NCBI GenBank assembly: GCA_002900995.3
Contig: CM035307.1
Coordinates: 2,666,001 to 2,730,000 of the forward strand
Length of the DNA: 64,000 nucleotides
Direction: 5' to 3'
Source of the DNA: Ganoderma boninense
Lineage: Eukaryota; Basidiomycota; Agaricomycetes; Polyporales; Polyporaceae
The notes beneath the pieces are model-generated. The model was not told where the DNA came from and made no database searches. It was given only the letters and a program-made list of their open reading frames with translations. Shown piece after piece: positions 11,323-20,529 of this stretch. The stretch's first letter is position 1, and every line of letters begins with the position of its first letter. A program made the translations under genes and the position numbers.

Positions 11323-13286
11323 CTAGAGATCGGAAGCGTCGTCCTCCTGACGTTGCGAGGGTTCGACTTCAAAGTGATCTTGAGTCTGGGTATCGGGGAA
11401 CATTTCCAAGAAGTTCCGGAGTGGAGTGGGCATTGTGGATGGCAACGATGAACCGTACGAGGATTCACCGTCGGCAGAATCCTCCTTCGGGATAGCGGGC
11501 GGCGAAGCTGTAATAGCATCCCAGGTTTCCCGCTGACTCTCGGACGACAGCAGTGACGGGTGACGTCCACGTTGATGTGGCTCATGCTCATCCATGGTGT
11601 CTGGGAGAGGATGAGCGCGGCCGAGCCGGTCTCGCACAGATGTCGTGGGGCAGCTCGTTGCCATCCTCATCGCGACCCTCGAACGTCTCCAAGAACCGGC
11701 GCATTTGTGAGGGAAGGGCAAAATAGGACTCCGAGTCGCTGCCTGCATACGAGCCTGAAGACCCAGCGCTCGGCAGCTGAGACGGCGCCTGGAGCGGTGA
11801 GGTGCGAAGGTCCATGGTCAGACTCTGCGAGACTTCGTCGATGGATGGTGACCATTCAGATTCCGCATCGTAATCCTGGGTCTGCACGACGCGAGGAGGG
11901 GAAGATGATGGCAAACCGGAGCTGGTTCTCTCTCCGCCTACGGTATGAAAGAGTGCCATGAGTCACCGGTGACAAGAAGTTGAAGAACACCGCGCTGACA
12001 CCGGCTGTACGTACCATCGTAACGCCTCTCGCCTAGTAGCCAGGATCTCAGCCCAGGCCGCAGTGATTTCTGTCTCAAACTGGCTTTGAGAGCTCTCGAC
12101 GATTTCAGGAGTGATCGAACCATCTGTATCACGGTCCTTTGTAGGGGACATTGGCGCGCAAACAGATCCAAGCTCGCCAGGCCTGTCTGCCAAGACGGGG
12201 GATGAGGAAGAATTGCGAGCCGAAGAGCCATGGAAGAGCTCCAACTCCCTCTCGCTAAGCTGCGAGCTAGGTACAACTTGGGATGACCGTCCACGGTGGA
12301 CCGAGGCGTACTGCGCTCGACGGCTGATCGTCCTGTATATCTTCATGGCGAGGTATCGACAACTCTTGCGTCTGAGAGGAGGGGACCCAGTCCTGTGAAG
12401 ATGTAGGACGAGGCCGGTAGGATAGGGTAGGGTGAGACATCGGCACGGTGGTGGACTGTGAACCAGAGGACAGAAAGACTTTGAGTGGCAAGGGAGGGGG
12501 TGGCATAAGATCCCGACTGCTTTGAGAGGACGGCAAAGAACAAGGGACATTGTTCTCAACACTGAGAACCTGTGAAGTTGTGCCACGGAGTGATGCTGTA
12601 TCAAGAAGTCAGGGAAAGTTTAGGCTTTGATTTGAATTATACACACGCTTGTCTATGTTCTGCACCTTCACCGTTCCAAGCCTGGTGCCTCGGTCGGTAG
12701 CGGCTACCTGGGATAATTCCTGGATGTCCTCCTGGTCGTCATTTTTTTCGTCGCATTTCTTTCGCCCTCTCTTCACATCTGGAGCAGTAAGAGGTGGAGA
12801 CGGAAGCGATGTGATGCTGTTGAAGTCCCGATGGCGACTCTGAGCGTCCGGAGTGAGAGGAGGTGTGTTGAGATTGTGTGCGTGCTTGGGTGCTGAAGCC
12901 TTGATGATGTCGGGACCATCGACGGTGAGGTCAATCAGCGGATGTGTCGCGCTTTCATTTGCTTCTGCTCCATCAACCAGCTCCATTAACGCGTCTACTT
13001 CCGCACTCTCCGTGTCCTCGTTGGAACTCTGTCGACGACGCGTCTTTGAAGCGCTCGGCGGACTGTCGAGGTTGCGTGTCGCATTCTCGATAATCTGGTC
13101 ACCTGAGGGCGTAACGTTCTCTTTCTGTTTACGCTTCTTTCTTGGAGGCTGGCCAGCCTGTGGACGGACGGGGGATTCTTTGCGTTTGGAGGCGACCTTG
13201 GGCTTTGTCGAGCGTTTGCCAGATGATCCCGAGGAGCCAAAGAAAGCAGAGAGAGGCAGCTGCCCTCCGCCCACAGAAAGCGGCAT
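11323..13286 (-). CDS. PIP-box and SQ/TQ-rich nuclear protein, function unknown
   Basis: I cannot assign a named family. The N-terminus carries QLPLSAFF, a match to the PCNA-binding PIP box (Qxx[ILM]xx[FY][FY]), at residues 9-16. It is followed by Lys/Arg clusters (KRSTKPK, KRKESPVR, RKKRKQKE) that would serve as nuclear localisation signals. The rest is Ser/Pro/Asp-rich and low in complexity, with many SQ and TQ pairs (SSQSSRD, PSSQTQEL, VESSQSQFE, QTQDYD, DTQTQDHFE, PSQRQED) as in checkpoint-kinase substrates. Exon 1 runs from ATG 13286 to about 12655. Later exons need three or four introns, one only about 37 nt (near 11610-11645), and some of these joins may instead be base errors. The gene is divergent from dUTPase across a promoter with two MCB elements. 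Confidence 0.6.
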
Positions 13287-13418
13287 TGCTGAAGACGATG
13301 GTCCTCAGAGAGAGGACGAAGAGCTGCAGTAGACCGAGTGGGAAGAAGCTGAGAGGAGGATGTCGGGAGGGCGCGTGACCGTGGCTGGGCGGAGTTGACA
13401 CGCTTCCAGACTCCGCCA

Positions 13419-13424
13419 ACGCGT
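13419..13424. promoter_or_regulatory. MCB element 1 (ACGCGT) between dUTPase and the PIP-box gene
   Basis: This is an exact MluI cell-cycle box, palindromic, in the 270-bp divergent promoter. MBF binds such boxes at G1/S in yeasts; its use here is inferred. Confidence 0.55.
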
Positions 13425-13459
13425 CTGCATGGGATTCGCCTGTGCCACTCTCGCGTGGC

Positions 13460-13465
13460 ACGCGT
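13460..13465. promoter_or_regulatory. MCB element 2 (ACGCGT)
   Basis: This second exact box lies 41 bp from the first and about 92 bp upstream of the dUTPase ATG. A related CGCGTGG stands just before it. Paired MCBs are typical of DNA-synthesis genes. Confidence 0.55.
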
Positions 13466-13556
13466 CGTGCTCTCCCCTTCTCGCCTCCCTCGTGTCCTCC
13501 TCGTCCTTCGCCCCCTCCCCGTGTCCCCCTGTATCAGCCCCTTGTCCTCGTCCTTC

Positions 13557-14298
13557 ATGTCCGACATCGACGCCCCCCAGCAAAAGAAGCGCAAGATGAC
13601 CCCCAGCCCTGAGACAAGTCCGACCTCGCCCCCGTCTCCGGCCTCCTCATCAAGCGGCACTCCGAAAAGGCACGTCTCCCCACGCGTGGCTCCGCCCTCG
13701 CCGCTGGTTACGACCTATACAGGTGCGATGGTCACTCGCTGGAGCACAGAGCACCTGTGGCTGACTGGTGGCAGTGCCGAGACGAAGCTCATCCCCGCTC
13801 GGGGCAAGGCTCTCGTCGACACTCAGATTTCAGTCGCTGTGCCGGTGGGCACTTACGGACGCGTTGCTCCTCGCAGTGGACTTGGTGTGTAACTAAATCC
13901 TCTTGTTCTCTTCTTTCACTCACCGTGTCCTCGTTTCAGCTTCGAAGTTCATGATCGATACCGGTGCAGGCGTCATCGACGCTGACTACAGAGGAATCGT
14001 CTTTGTCCTCCTGTACAACCTCTCCGACCAGGACTTCACAGGTATGTCCAACCTCCATCCTACCAATACATTCCGTTTGCTGACTGGTAAATAGTGAACG
14101 AAGGTGATCGCGTTGCGCAGCTCATCCTCGAACGCATCGTCACACCAGACGTGCTAGAAGTACAAGTGCGTGTCTTTGAGCTTCTGTGCACAACGATGAC
14201 GGTTCACAGCTGATATTTGACATTATCTGTAGGACCTTGATGAAACCCTCCGCGGCTCAGGAGGCTTTGGCTCTACTGGCGGACATAACGCGCTGTAA
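13557..14298 (+). CDS. DUT1: dUTP diphosphatase (trimeric dUTPase)
   Basis: It hydrolyses dUTP to dUMP and PPi, keeping uracil out of DNA and supplying dTMP synthesis. Exons: 13557-13722, 13775-13884, 13940-14041, 14095-14165 and 14233-14298. All family motifs are readable: motif 1 [13 protein letters not shown] (spanning intron 1), motif 2 [10 protein letters not shown], motif 3 [13 protein letters not shown], motif 4 GDRVAQLIL and the C-terminal P-loop-like motif 5 [10 protein letters not shown]. The basic leader (PQQKKRKM) looks like a nuclear signal. The leader and the catalytic core ([16 protein letters not shown]) are in different frames. One C appears to be missing from the C run at 13628-13633; restoring it would join them. 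Since the enzyme is normally essential, an assembly indel is likelier than a dead gene. Confidence 0.9.
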
Positions 14299-14560
14299 AA
14301 AATCACTACATACCTCTCTCGTCACTTTATGCATCACCCATACCATCTAAATAGTGCGCATATCATCAAAATGAACAACCTGTAGTCAATTTTTGAACTG
14401 TACATGTACACGCGACTGGTAACGTAACCCCAATAGCAACACACCAGCACATTCCGAAAACTGTGAGGTCGATCGAACAACATGAAGCAGTACCAGAGAT
14501 ACAAACGTTCTATGCCCCGACCAATAGAAAAAGCGTGAGAGACACTCTTGGGAACTAGGT

Positions 14561-15814
14561 TCAGATGTCGATCCCGCGGTACGTGCGCAACTGATCGGCC
14601 ATACGAGCACCTTGGCCAGGCGTGAACTGGGTCATGCAGCTACGGAAACGAATGCATGATCAGCGAAACGTTCAGGACCAATGACGATCCTCGACCCCAC
14701 CTATCGTCTGAATAGTCCATGTAGTTATTGATGGGGTCAAGGCCGGGGCTCGAGCACGTGTCGCGACCGATAGGGCATCCGCTTGCGGGAGAAGCCTCCG
14801 GAGGCGTGTCGTCCACCAAGTCGCCAGAACCGGTGCAGCCGCCCATAAAGGTGTGGTAGAGACCGACCCAGTGACCGGCTTCGTGGGTCAGGGTCTGTTT
14901 GTGGTCATGTGAGTCGAAGGGGACACGGTCTTTGCTCCCTGGCACGTACCTTGCCCTCGTTGAACCGGTCGGTGCTGCCGCCGGGGAGGGAGGAAAACAG
15001 GATGACGGAGCCATCGTCGGACGGGTCACTGGCGTAATCCGCCGGGAAGGTGGAGTATCCCAGCAGACCGGCGGCCGCTGGGGTGATGAACCTGGATGGG
15101 AGATCGTGGTCAGCCGACATTGCATGCACAATCAATGTGGTTCTTACCCGACGGAGTAGACGTTGAAGTCGGCGGCACCACCTTGGCGAAGCTTGTTGAG
15201 GGATATAGGTGTAAGTCCGCATCTTAAAACGCTATCAATGATCCATACCTGTTGCTTCATCTGGGTCTGGTCCGTGGGGGTCGAGGGGTTCACGTTGTTG
15301 AACCACTCCCAACTCACTGTGCGTGTAGTTCCTGCGAGCACGAACTGCAGGCCAGACGGCGCGTAGTCTTCGTTCAGGACTGTGATCTGGTCGGCGATCA
15401 TAGAGTCCCTGAGAATGCAAACATAAGTTCCTGAAGAGACTCTGGCAAGACACGTGAGTTACGTACGGGATGTTCCCTCCTTCCAGAGTGGTATCCTATG
15501 CATGAAGACGTCAGCGTGACACAATAGATGCATAGACATGACCGTCATACCTGGCTGACTACATGCCAGTACAGATTGACGGTTGCATTCGTAGCCGCTG
15601 CATTGGTTTTGGCGACCTTGTTCAACTGGAAGTGGGCCTCATGTGCGAGGACCATTTCCTCTGAAATCACTGTACCGCACGTCCTGTAGGACAAATCAGC
15701 ATGGTGACCTTAGACGACGGTCCAAATCGAGTCCACATGCCTAGAGGTGATAGCGGGTCCGCCGAATGCAGTGGTCACCGCAAGGAGCAACGTTAATGCG
15801 ACAGATCTGTGCAT
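14561..15814 (-). CDS. Secreted M43-family (pappalysin-like) zinc metalloprotease
   Basis: This is an extracellular endopeptidase. The N-terminus (start ATG 15814) is a signal peptide: [19 protein letters not shown]. The catalytic zinc site [14 protein letters not shown] fits HExxHxxGxxH, and the Met-turn region NNYMDYSDD follows after a Cys-rich loop ([15 protein letters not shown], then GCPIGRDTC). The end is [20 protein letters not shown] with a stop at 14561. About eight short introns join in frame and no break is seen. The family is expanded in wood- and litter-decay fungi and in pathogens; a nutritional role is inferred. A TATA box lies 71 bp upstream of the ATG. Confidence 0.9.
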
Positions 15815-15884
15815 GTTGAAGGAGGTTTATCGACGTCGTGAAGAGGCTCCGTTGACACAGCAGCACATGGTCTTGCCAACGCAT

Positions 15885-15890
15885 TTTATA
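15885..15890 (-). promoter_or_regulatory. TATA box of the metalloprotease gene
   Basis: TATAAA on the minus strand (within GTATAAAATGCG) stands about 71 bp before the ATG at 15814. This suits a regulated secreted enzyme. Confidence 0.5.
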
Positions 15891-16667
15891 CTCAACTCCG
15901 TTCGCTGCTTTTTACCCCGTCCCCTCGATATGACTATCGGAAGTATGCTGCACCATACGGCAACACCTGTCATGGCGAGCGGTGAACGAAAAGAAGAAGC
16001 TACCAGGGAGACATATCTCCGACGGAAGCTGCCCACATGACAGCGCGAGGCAGCGTTACAAACCCCGGGACGGCCACATGAAGTACCCAAACGCCTGAAA
16101 GGTATGCCAGTTAGGGAAGTTCATCGCGCTCTATGGGCCTACCAGACGATGACGGCAACATCTCCGAAGCATCATGCGGCTTGTTCGGGTTCAGCGGCCA
16201 TCCGCACAGGCGATAAGGACCTGGTTGTCCATAGACAAGAGCTGGGCCAACACAGCGTGACAGACAAGTGGATACTTGATGAAACCACCAGAGGAAACCA
16301 TTCTTGCGTTGCGACATCATTTTGTCGTCCGACAGAGATTCGATGGATTTACCTCCCGTCCATGACCAATAGGAAAGTCTCTATCTGTTCCACAAAGTAA
16401 GATAGTGTAATGCATTCCTGGATGAACCATCTTAACATTAGGAAACACGAAATAGAGCTGGCAAAATCGGGACGAAGTCATCCTTACCCAAAACGTTTCA
16501 CTGCAGTCCTCCACTGGTGTCGGACCTTCAGCATGAGACGGCCGCCGGTGATAAAGAGAACCTCATGCAGGCCCTGGCACCATGCGCTACAGGACAACCG
16601 TGACCTCAGAACCGTTAGCAAGCTCAGGGCAACAGACGGCGTCGAGGACTTACCGGCGTATGTGCTG
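15891..16667. other. Unassigned stretch between the metalloprotease and GatC
   Basis: About 780 bp without a supported gene. A 98-codon plus-strand frame at 16104-16400 has no recognisable motif. Intron-like GTAAGG signals occur on the minus strand near 16490. I see nothing firm. Confidence 0.3.
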
Positions 16668-17170
16668 TCAACGCCGAGGCTTGTCCGCCTCGACGACATA
16701 GAGGCCGTCCATAGTCCGTGATGCATGCGTCAGCAGGGCACGCCCTTGTGTAGAAGCTGCATCTCCTGACGCAGCAAACGCCTCTGCGTTGAGCGTGACG
16801 CCCTCCCCTGAAGCCCATATCCTCCCATCTGGTACCGAGCCTTCTTCGGAGACCCCACTCACGTCCACGAGTTTAACGGCTTCGACGAGCTTCACCACTC
16901 CTCCATCTCCATTGTAAGTTTCGCATGTTCTGGCGTGCCTTCCGATGGAGGGATCAGAGCAGAGAGCTCATGCAGTCGCTTCAAGGTGGATGGAGATATC
17001 GTCGGGCGTGGGTAAGATGATAGAAGTTCGTTGACCGACCATGTAGGCTTCAGAGGGATTCCAGTCTGGTCGACTTCCGCTAGAGTAGACTTATGACGCA
17101 GCAACCATCGTCGAGGTAGATGTGAGGGTGTGGAGAGTGTCGGAATGGGGCATCGCGAAAACCTGCGCAT
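16668..17170 (-). CDS. Mitochondrial Glu-tRNA(Gln) amidotransferase subunit C-like protein
   Basis: GatC stabilises the GatCAB complex, which converts Glu-tRNA(Gln) to Gln-tRNA(Gln) in mitochondria. The N-terminus from ATG 17170 is Arg/Ser-rich with no acidic residues (MRRFSRCPIPTLS, then RRWLLRHKS), typical of a mitochondrial targeting peptide. The core reads SPSTLKRLHELSALIPP, GTPEHAKLTMEMEE and VKLVEAVKLVDVSGV, like GatC-type helices, and ends near LYVVEADKPRR. No intron is evident. After MEMEE the frame hits a stop, and the conserved continuation lies one frame over. A single missing base at 16896-16903 explains this. It is divergent from mS34, with 179 bp between the two ATGs. Confidence 0.72.
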
Positions 17171-17349
17171 GGGAGTTTGGATGAGAGGACGCCTCCGACA
17201 GGATTTCCCAATTCGGAAGCGACGGGGGTCTGTTCGCATCCACGACTACGGAGACTTTGCTTCACCAAACCCCCTCGTTCTCCGCGCACGTCCTCCGCGC
17301 ATCCGCCGCTACTTCGCGAGTCTAGTGCGCTCTGCATCACGCTAAGGCC
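17171..17349. promoter_or_regulatory. Shared divergent promoter of GatC and mS34
   Basis: Only 179 bp separate the two start codons, so both mitochondrial-translation genes must share upstream control DNA. I see no TATA box. The tracts are pyrimidine-rich. Confidence 0.5.
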
Positions 17350-17787
17350 ATGGCCACCTCAGTCCAGGCTGCACTGCGCAAGCTCCTCCCATTGCCAGCA
17401 CGACTGCCACCCACACTCTGTCCCTTCCCTGCGAACCTCTACCAAGTTCTTTCGCGGTATCCCAAGGATGGCGTCGGCCAGAAGGTGCATCAGACGCGCT
17501 GGAACTCGAAGGGCTTCGACGGGTGTTACTGGGAGATCACGCGGACGAAGCTAAAGTGCGAAGGAAAGCATGGAAAGGCGTGGGGTCACTTGGTGTGGAA
17601 AGGTGTGTGATGCCCAAAGCTCATTGGCTTGACTTCTCAGAATTTACTGTCTCCTCCCGCAGGAAAACGCGTGAGCGAACGCGATGAGGAGATTCGTGGA
17701 GGATTGAAGTACAAATGGGCTGTGGGCCAGTCAAAACCTTATGGTGATTTCAAGCCTCAGTCCACATTGACGAAACCATCATCATAA
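17350..17787 (+). CDS. Mitochondrial ribosomal small-subunit protein mS34
   Basis: This is a component of the mitochondrial 28S/37S subunit. Exons are 17350-17602 and 17663-17787, with a 60-nt intron ending in CCCGCAG. It contains VLSRYPKDGVGQKVHQTRW, GFDGCYWEITRTKLKCEGKH, KAWGHLVWKGKRVSERDEEI and RGGLKYKW, the signature of the mS34 family. At about 125 residues it is compact, as in other fungi. The leader MATSVQAALRKLLPLPARLP is basic and fits import. The gene is intact. Confidence 0.88.
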
Positions 17788-18271
17788 CACCGCTGCGCAT
17801 CCATCATGTATCCCCCTACCCCTTCGTACATCCGCTATAATTGACCGTAGAAGGCACTTATATAAAGTTCGCCCGTCATCTCCGCACCGAAAAAGCCAGC
17901 TTGCCACAAGTTGTCTATCCTCCGTAAGCTTCAATAGTCGGACTGGAGCTCGTGGGTATCAGATGCATTCGCTACCATAAACTGTCGAGACTCAGTGGTG
18001 CTTTTGGTGCGTATTATGTCGCGGCGGCGCTGGCTGGAGTCCGAGTCTGCGCCTACAGGGTGGACCACGGTGGACCATAGCGCGTTGGACGTGAGAAATG
18101 ACGCCAAATGGGGCAAGTGATGCAGACGGCGGGCTCGTCTGCTCTCGCCTCCACACTCGACTCGCGACCCTCCGGCTTTCCGGCTTCAACACCCTGTTCT
18201 CTCTGCTCTGCTGCTACATCACCAACGTCACTGGGTGCGGTCCCAGTCGAACCTAGCACCCTACCGCCACG
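17788..18271. other. Spacer between mS34 and the ACBD gene
   Basis: About 480 bp. It holds the mS34 3' flank and the upstream region of the acyl-CoA-binding gene, including a TATATAAAG near 17860, some 400 bp before that gene's ATG. Confidence 0.35.
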
Positions 18272-19968
18272 ATGGACGTCGACTCCCGCCAGCTCATTGA
18301 TGCACAGTTCGACCGGGCCGTCGAGATCGTGCAGGGTCTCCCTAAAACTGGCCCCATTCAGACTGGGTACGAGGAGAAGCTTGACATGTACAGGTGCGTC
18401 GTCTGTGTTCAGAAATATCACCATTTGAGCTGAACAAGTTTGTACTTCAGCTTGTACAAGCAAGGTGACTTTCCCGACTACTTCCGACTCACGCCTTCAC
18501 GCCTCTGACTATCCTGCTCCTGTGGCCCATTAAAGCTACCGTTGGAAACGTCCAAGGACAACGTCCGGCGGTTTGGGATATGTTGGGGAGGGCAAAATGG
18601 TGCGCACAAGAGTATTCTTTGCCCTTCCCGATAATCACATGCTCATGGCCCCCAGGGATGCTTGGGCCAAGCACAATGACCTCGACCCCTATGAAGCGAA
18701 ATGGTTGTATGTTGATGCTCTGCTGAAGGTACGTTTCCCATGACTAGGATGACTGCTTTCAATATAAAGGCCTGGCAGGTCCTGCGGAAGTACTCAGACA
18801 AGACTGTGGCGAGGGATTTAGTGCGGGAACTTGAATCCTATGCCGGCGATCCTGCCAATCTGGTCATGAGCGGTAACTCGTGTTCCCCATTCTTATAATG
18901 GTTAGCATCTGACCGCTCGCCCAAGGTGTCTCTGCACGATCCCCGGGTTCAAGCTCCTCGAGCTCCTCAGTGGGCAACCTCATCGCATCATCTTCCCAGC
19001 GTCCTGCCGAATATCTCCAGGCCCACCCCCGTGTTCTCCCGCATCGGCCTGCGGACCCAGGGGCGCTGGAATCAGAGACAGACGACGAGACGTCGGATGA
19101 GGAGGACGAGGCCGCCGACACCGTTCCCGCAACCATCCCTACTGCGCATGTTCCTGCCAGTCAACTTGTCCGCCCTCAGTCGACCAACTCCTCACGACCG
19201 TTCCGGACGCCCATGGCAAGCACTTTGTTAGTCGGCTCGCCACCGCCCATAAACGTCCCAATGACGCAGCCACATCCCGGCTTCCACACCCAGTCTGCAT
19301 TCGCAGAGTCCACGACTTCGATACCCTCCATATATCCCACCACCACAGTTTCGTACCCGGAGCAAGCCCGGTCTCCGCCAAGTGAACCGGTTCCATCCGG
19401 GCACGGATATCCCTCACGCGCCGGTTTGCGCCCACAAACCCAAACACCCTTCCGGCAGTACTCACTCCAGAGTGGAGCCTCTCCACGTCCTGCATCGCTT
19501 CCCATGCTCGAGCGTGCAGTGGAAAGCGTCCAGGCCCATCTCGCTGCCATTACCGAACGCTTAGAAACCTTGGAAGGGGTGCTTCACCACTCATCATCGT
19601 CGCTCACGGCGTCAGGTCTGCCCGCACGACGTGGGAGCCCATTTGGCAACGGGCAGGACGTAGTGCGCTGGGACATCGACGACATGGGCATGTGGTCGCT
19701 TGTCCTCCATCCAATGGCTCGCGCGTTCAGGCTATTCCGGCAGCTCATGGCGTTCCTCGCGAACAGCGAGGGCCGCTCGCCTACGTTCGTTGTTATTCGA
19801 AGACTTTTTCTTGACATTTCGTTTGTGCTGTGCTTACTCGCGGTGTTCAAGGCCGGCTGGCGGAGGAGCGGGGTGCGGAGGAGAGAGGTCGTGGCCGCCC
19901 TTCATGGCTTGTGGAGAGCGCTCGTAGGACACCAGCTTCCGCGGCACATGGTGAACCGCGCGGTGTAG
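18272..19968 (+). CDS. Acyl-CoA-binding membrane protein, Atg37/ACBD5-like
   Basis: An N-terminal acyl-CoA-binding domain is joined to a C-terminal coiled coil and membrane anchor, the layout of Atg37 and ACBD5, which sit on peroxisomes and act in very-long-chain acyl-CoA handling and pexophagy. The ACB domain reads QFDRAVEIVQGLPKTGPIQ, Y-SLYKQATVGN, RPAVWDMLGRAKWDAWAKHN and KWLYVDALLKVLRKYSDKT. A long Ser/Pro-rich linker with an acidic run (TDDETSDEEDEAAD) follows, then the coiled coil AVESVQAHLAAITERLETLE and a hydrophobic segment (LFLDISFVLCLLAVFKAGW), ending with basic residues. Exons begin 18272-18393, a 14-nt microexon 18451-18464, then 18536 onwards. All joins are in frame. The peroxisomal role is inferred from architecture. 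Confidence 0.85.
18451..18464 (+). other. 14-nt microexon of the acyl-CoA-binding gene
   Basis: The exon CTTGTACAAGCAAG lies between TTCAG and GTGACT. It supplies most of the conserved Y-S-L-Y-K-Q-A acyl-CoA-binding motif and keeps the frame on both sides. Confidence 0.8.
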
Positions 19969-20529
19969 TAGTCGTGGTTGTTGTTCGTGTAATGTCTCGT
20001 TATGAAGGATCATGTTCTGCTGGAGGTTTGTCTTCATAGGTCCTCGCGCGTGAGTCATGAAGTCATATCCGACTTCTCGATCCGTGCAGGGGACTCGCCT
20101 ACGGTAAGTTGTCCCGCTTGGGTCATTGCTGTTATGGTTCATTGTGCTTACCCCTCGCGTTCCCAGGTTTCAACAAGAACCTTACTGCTGTAGTTCGCCT
20201 TATCCTGAATGCGATGGCATTGCACATATGGCAAACGCTATGGGGTATGATCGGATCTCGATGATGTGCTTTCAACATTGCGCCAGACGGCGTATGAGGA
20301 CGACAACATGTACCTAACATATATAATGACAAGAACCCCGAGATCTTTGTCGACAAACATACTGGAAAAGAGTCGGCATCGAAAGGGATGTTTACAGATT
20401 CAGACTAAATGTTTGTTGGTCCGTTGAACTCTCTTGAGGAGGAGGAGGAGGAGGAGGATCAGATTTTGGTGAAGTGCGGGGTGGCACAATGAGCGCCGGG
20501 CACTACCGGAGCCGGTCGATCAAGGAACG
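19969..20529. other. Spacer with a short GAG repeat
   Basis: 560 bp between two plus-strand genes. It has no supported gene; a GAG trinucleotide run lies at 20436-20458. Confidence 0.4.
20436..20458 (+). repeat. (GAG)n microsatellite
   Basis: Seven to eight GAG units in non-coding DNA about 70 bp upstream of the MYND gene ATG. Confidence 0.8.

Noticed and set aside
16104..16400. A 98-codon plus-strand frame
   Set aside because: No signal peptide, domain, or convincing splice context; kept only as an unassigned stretch.
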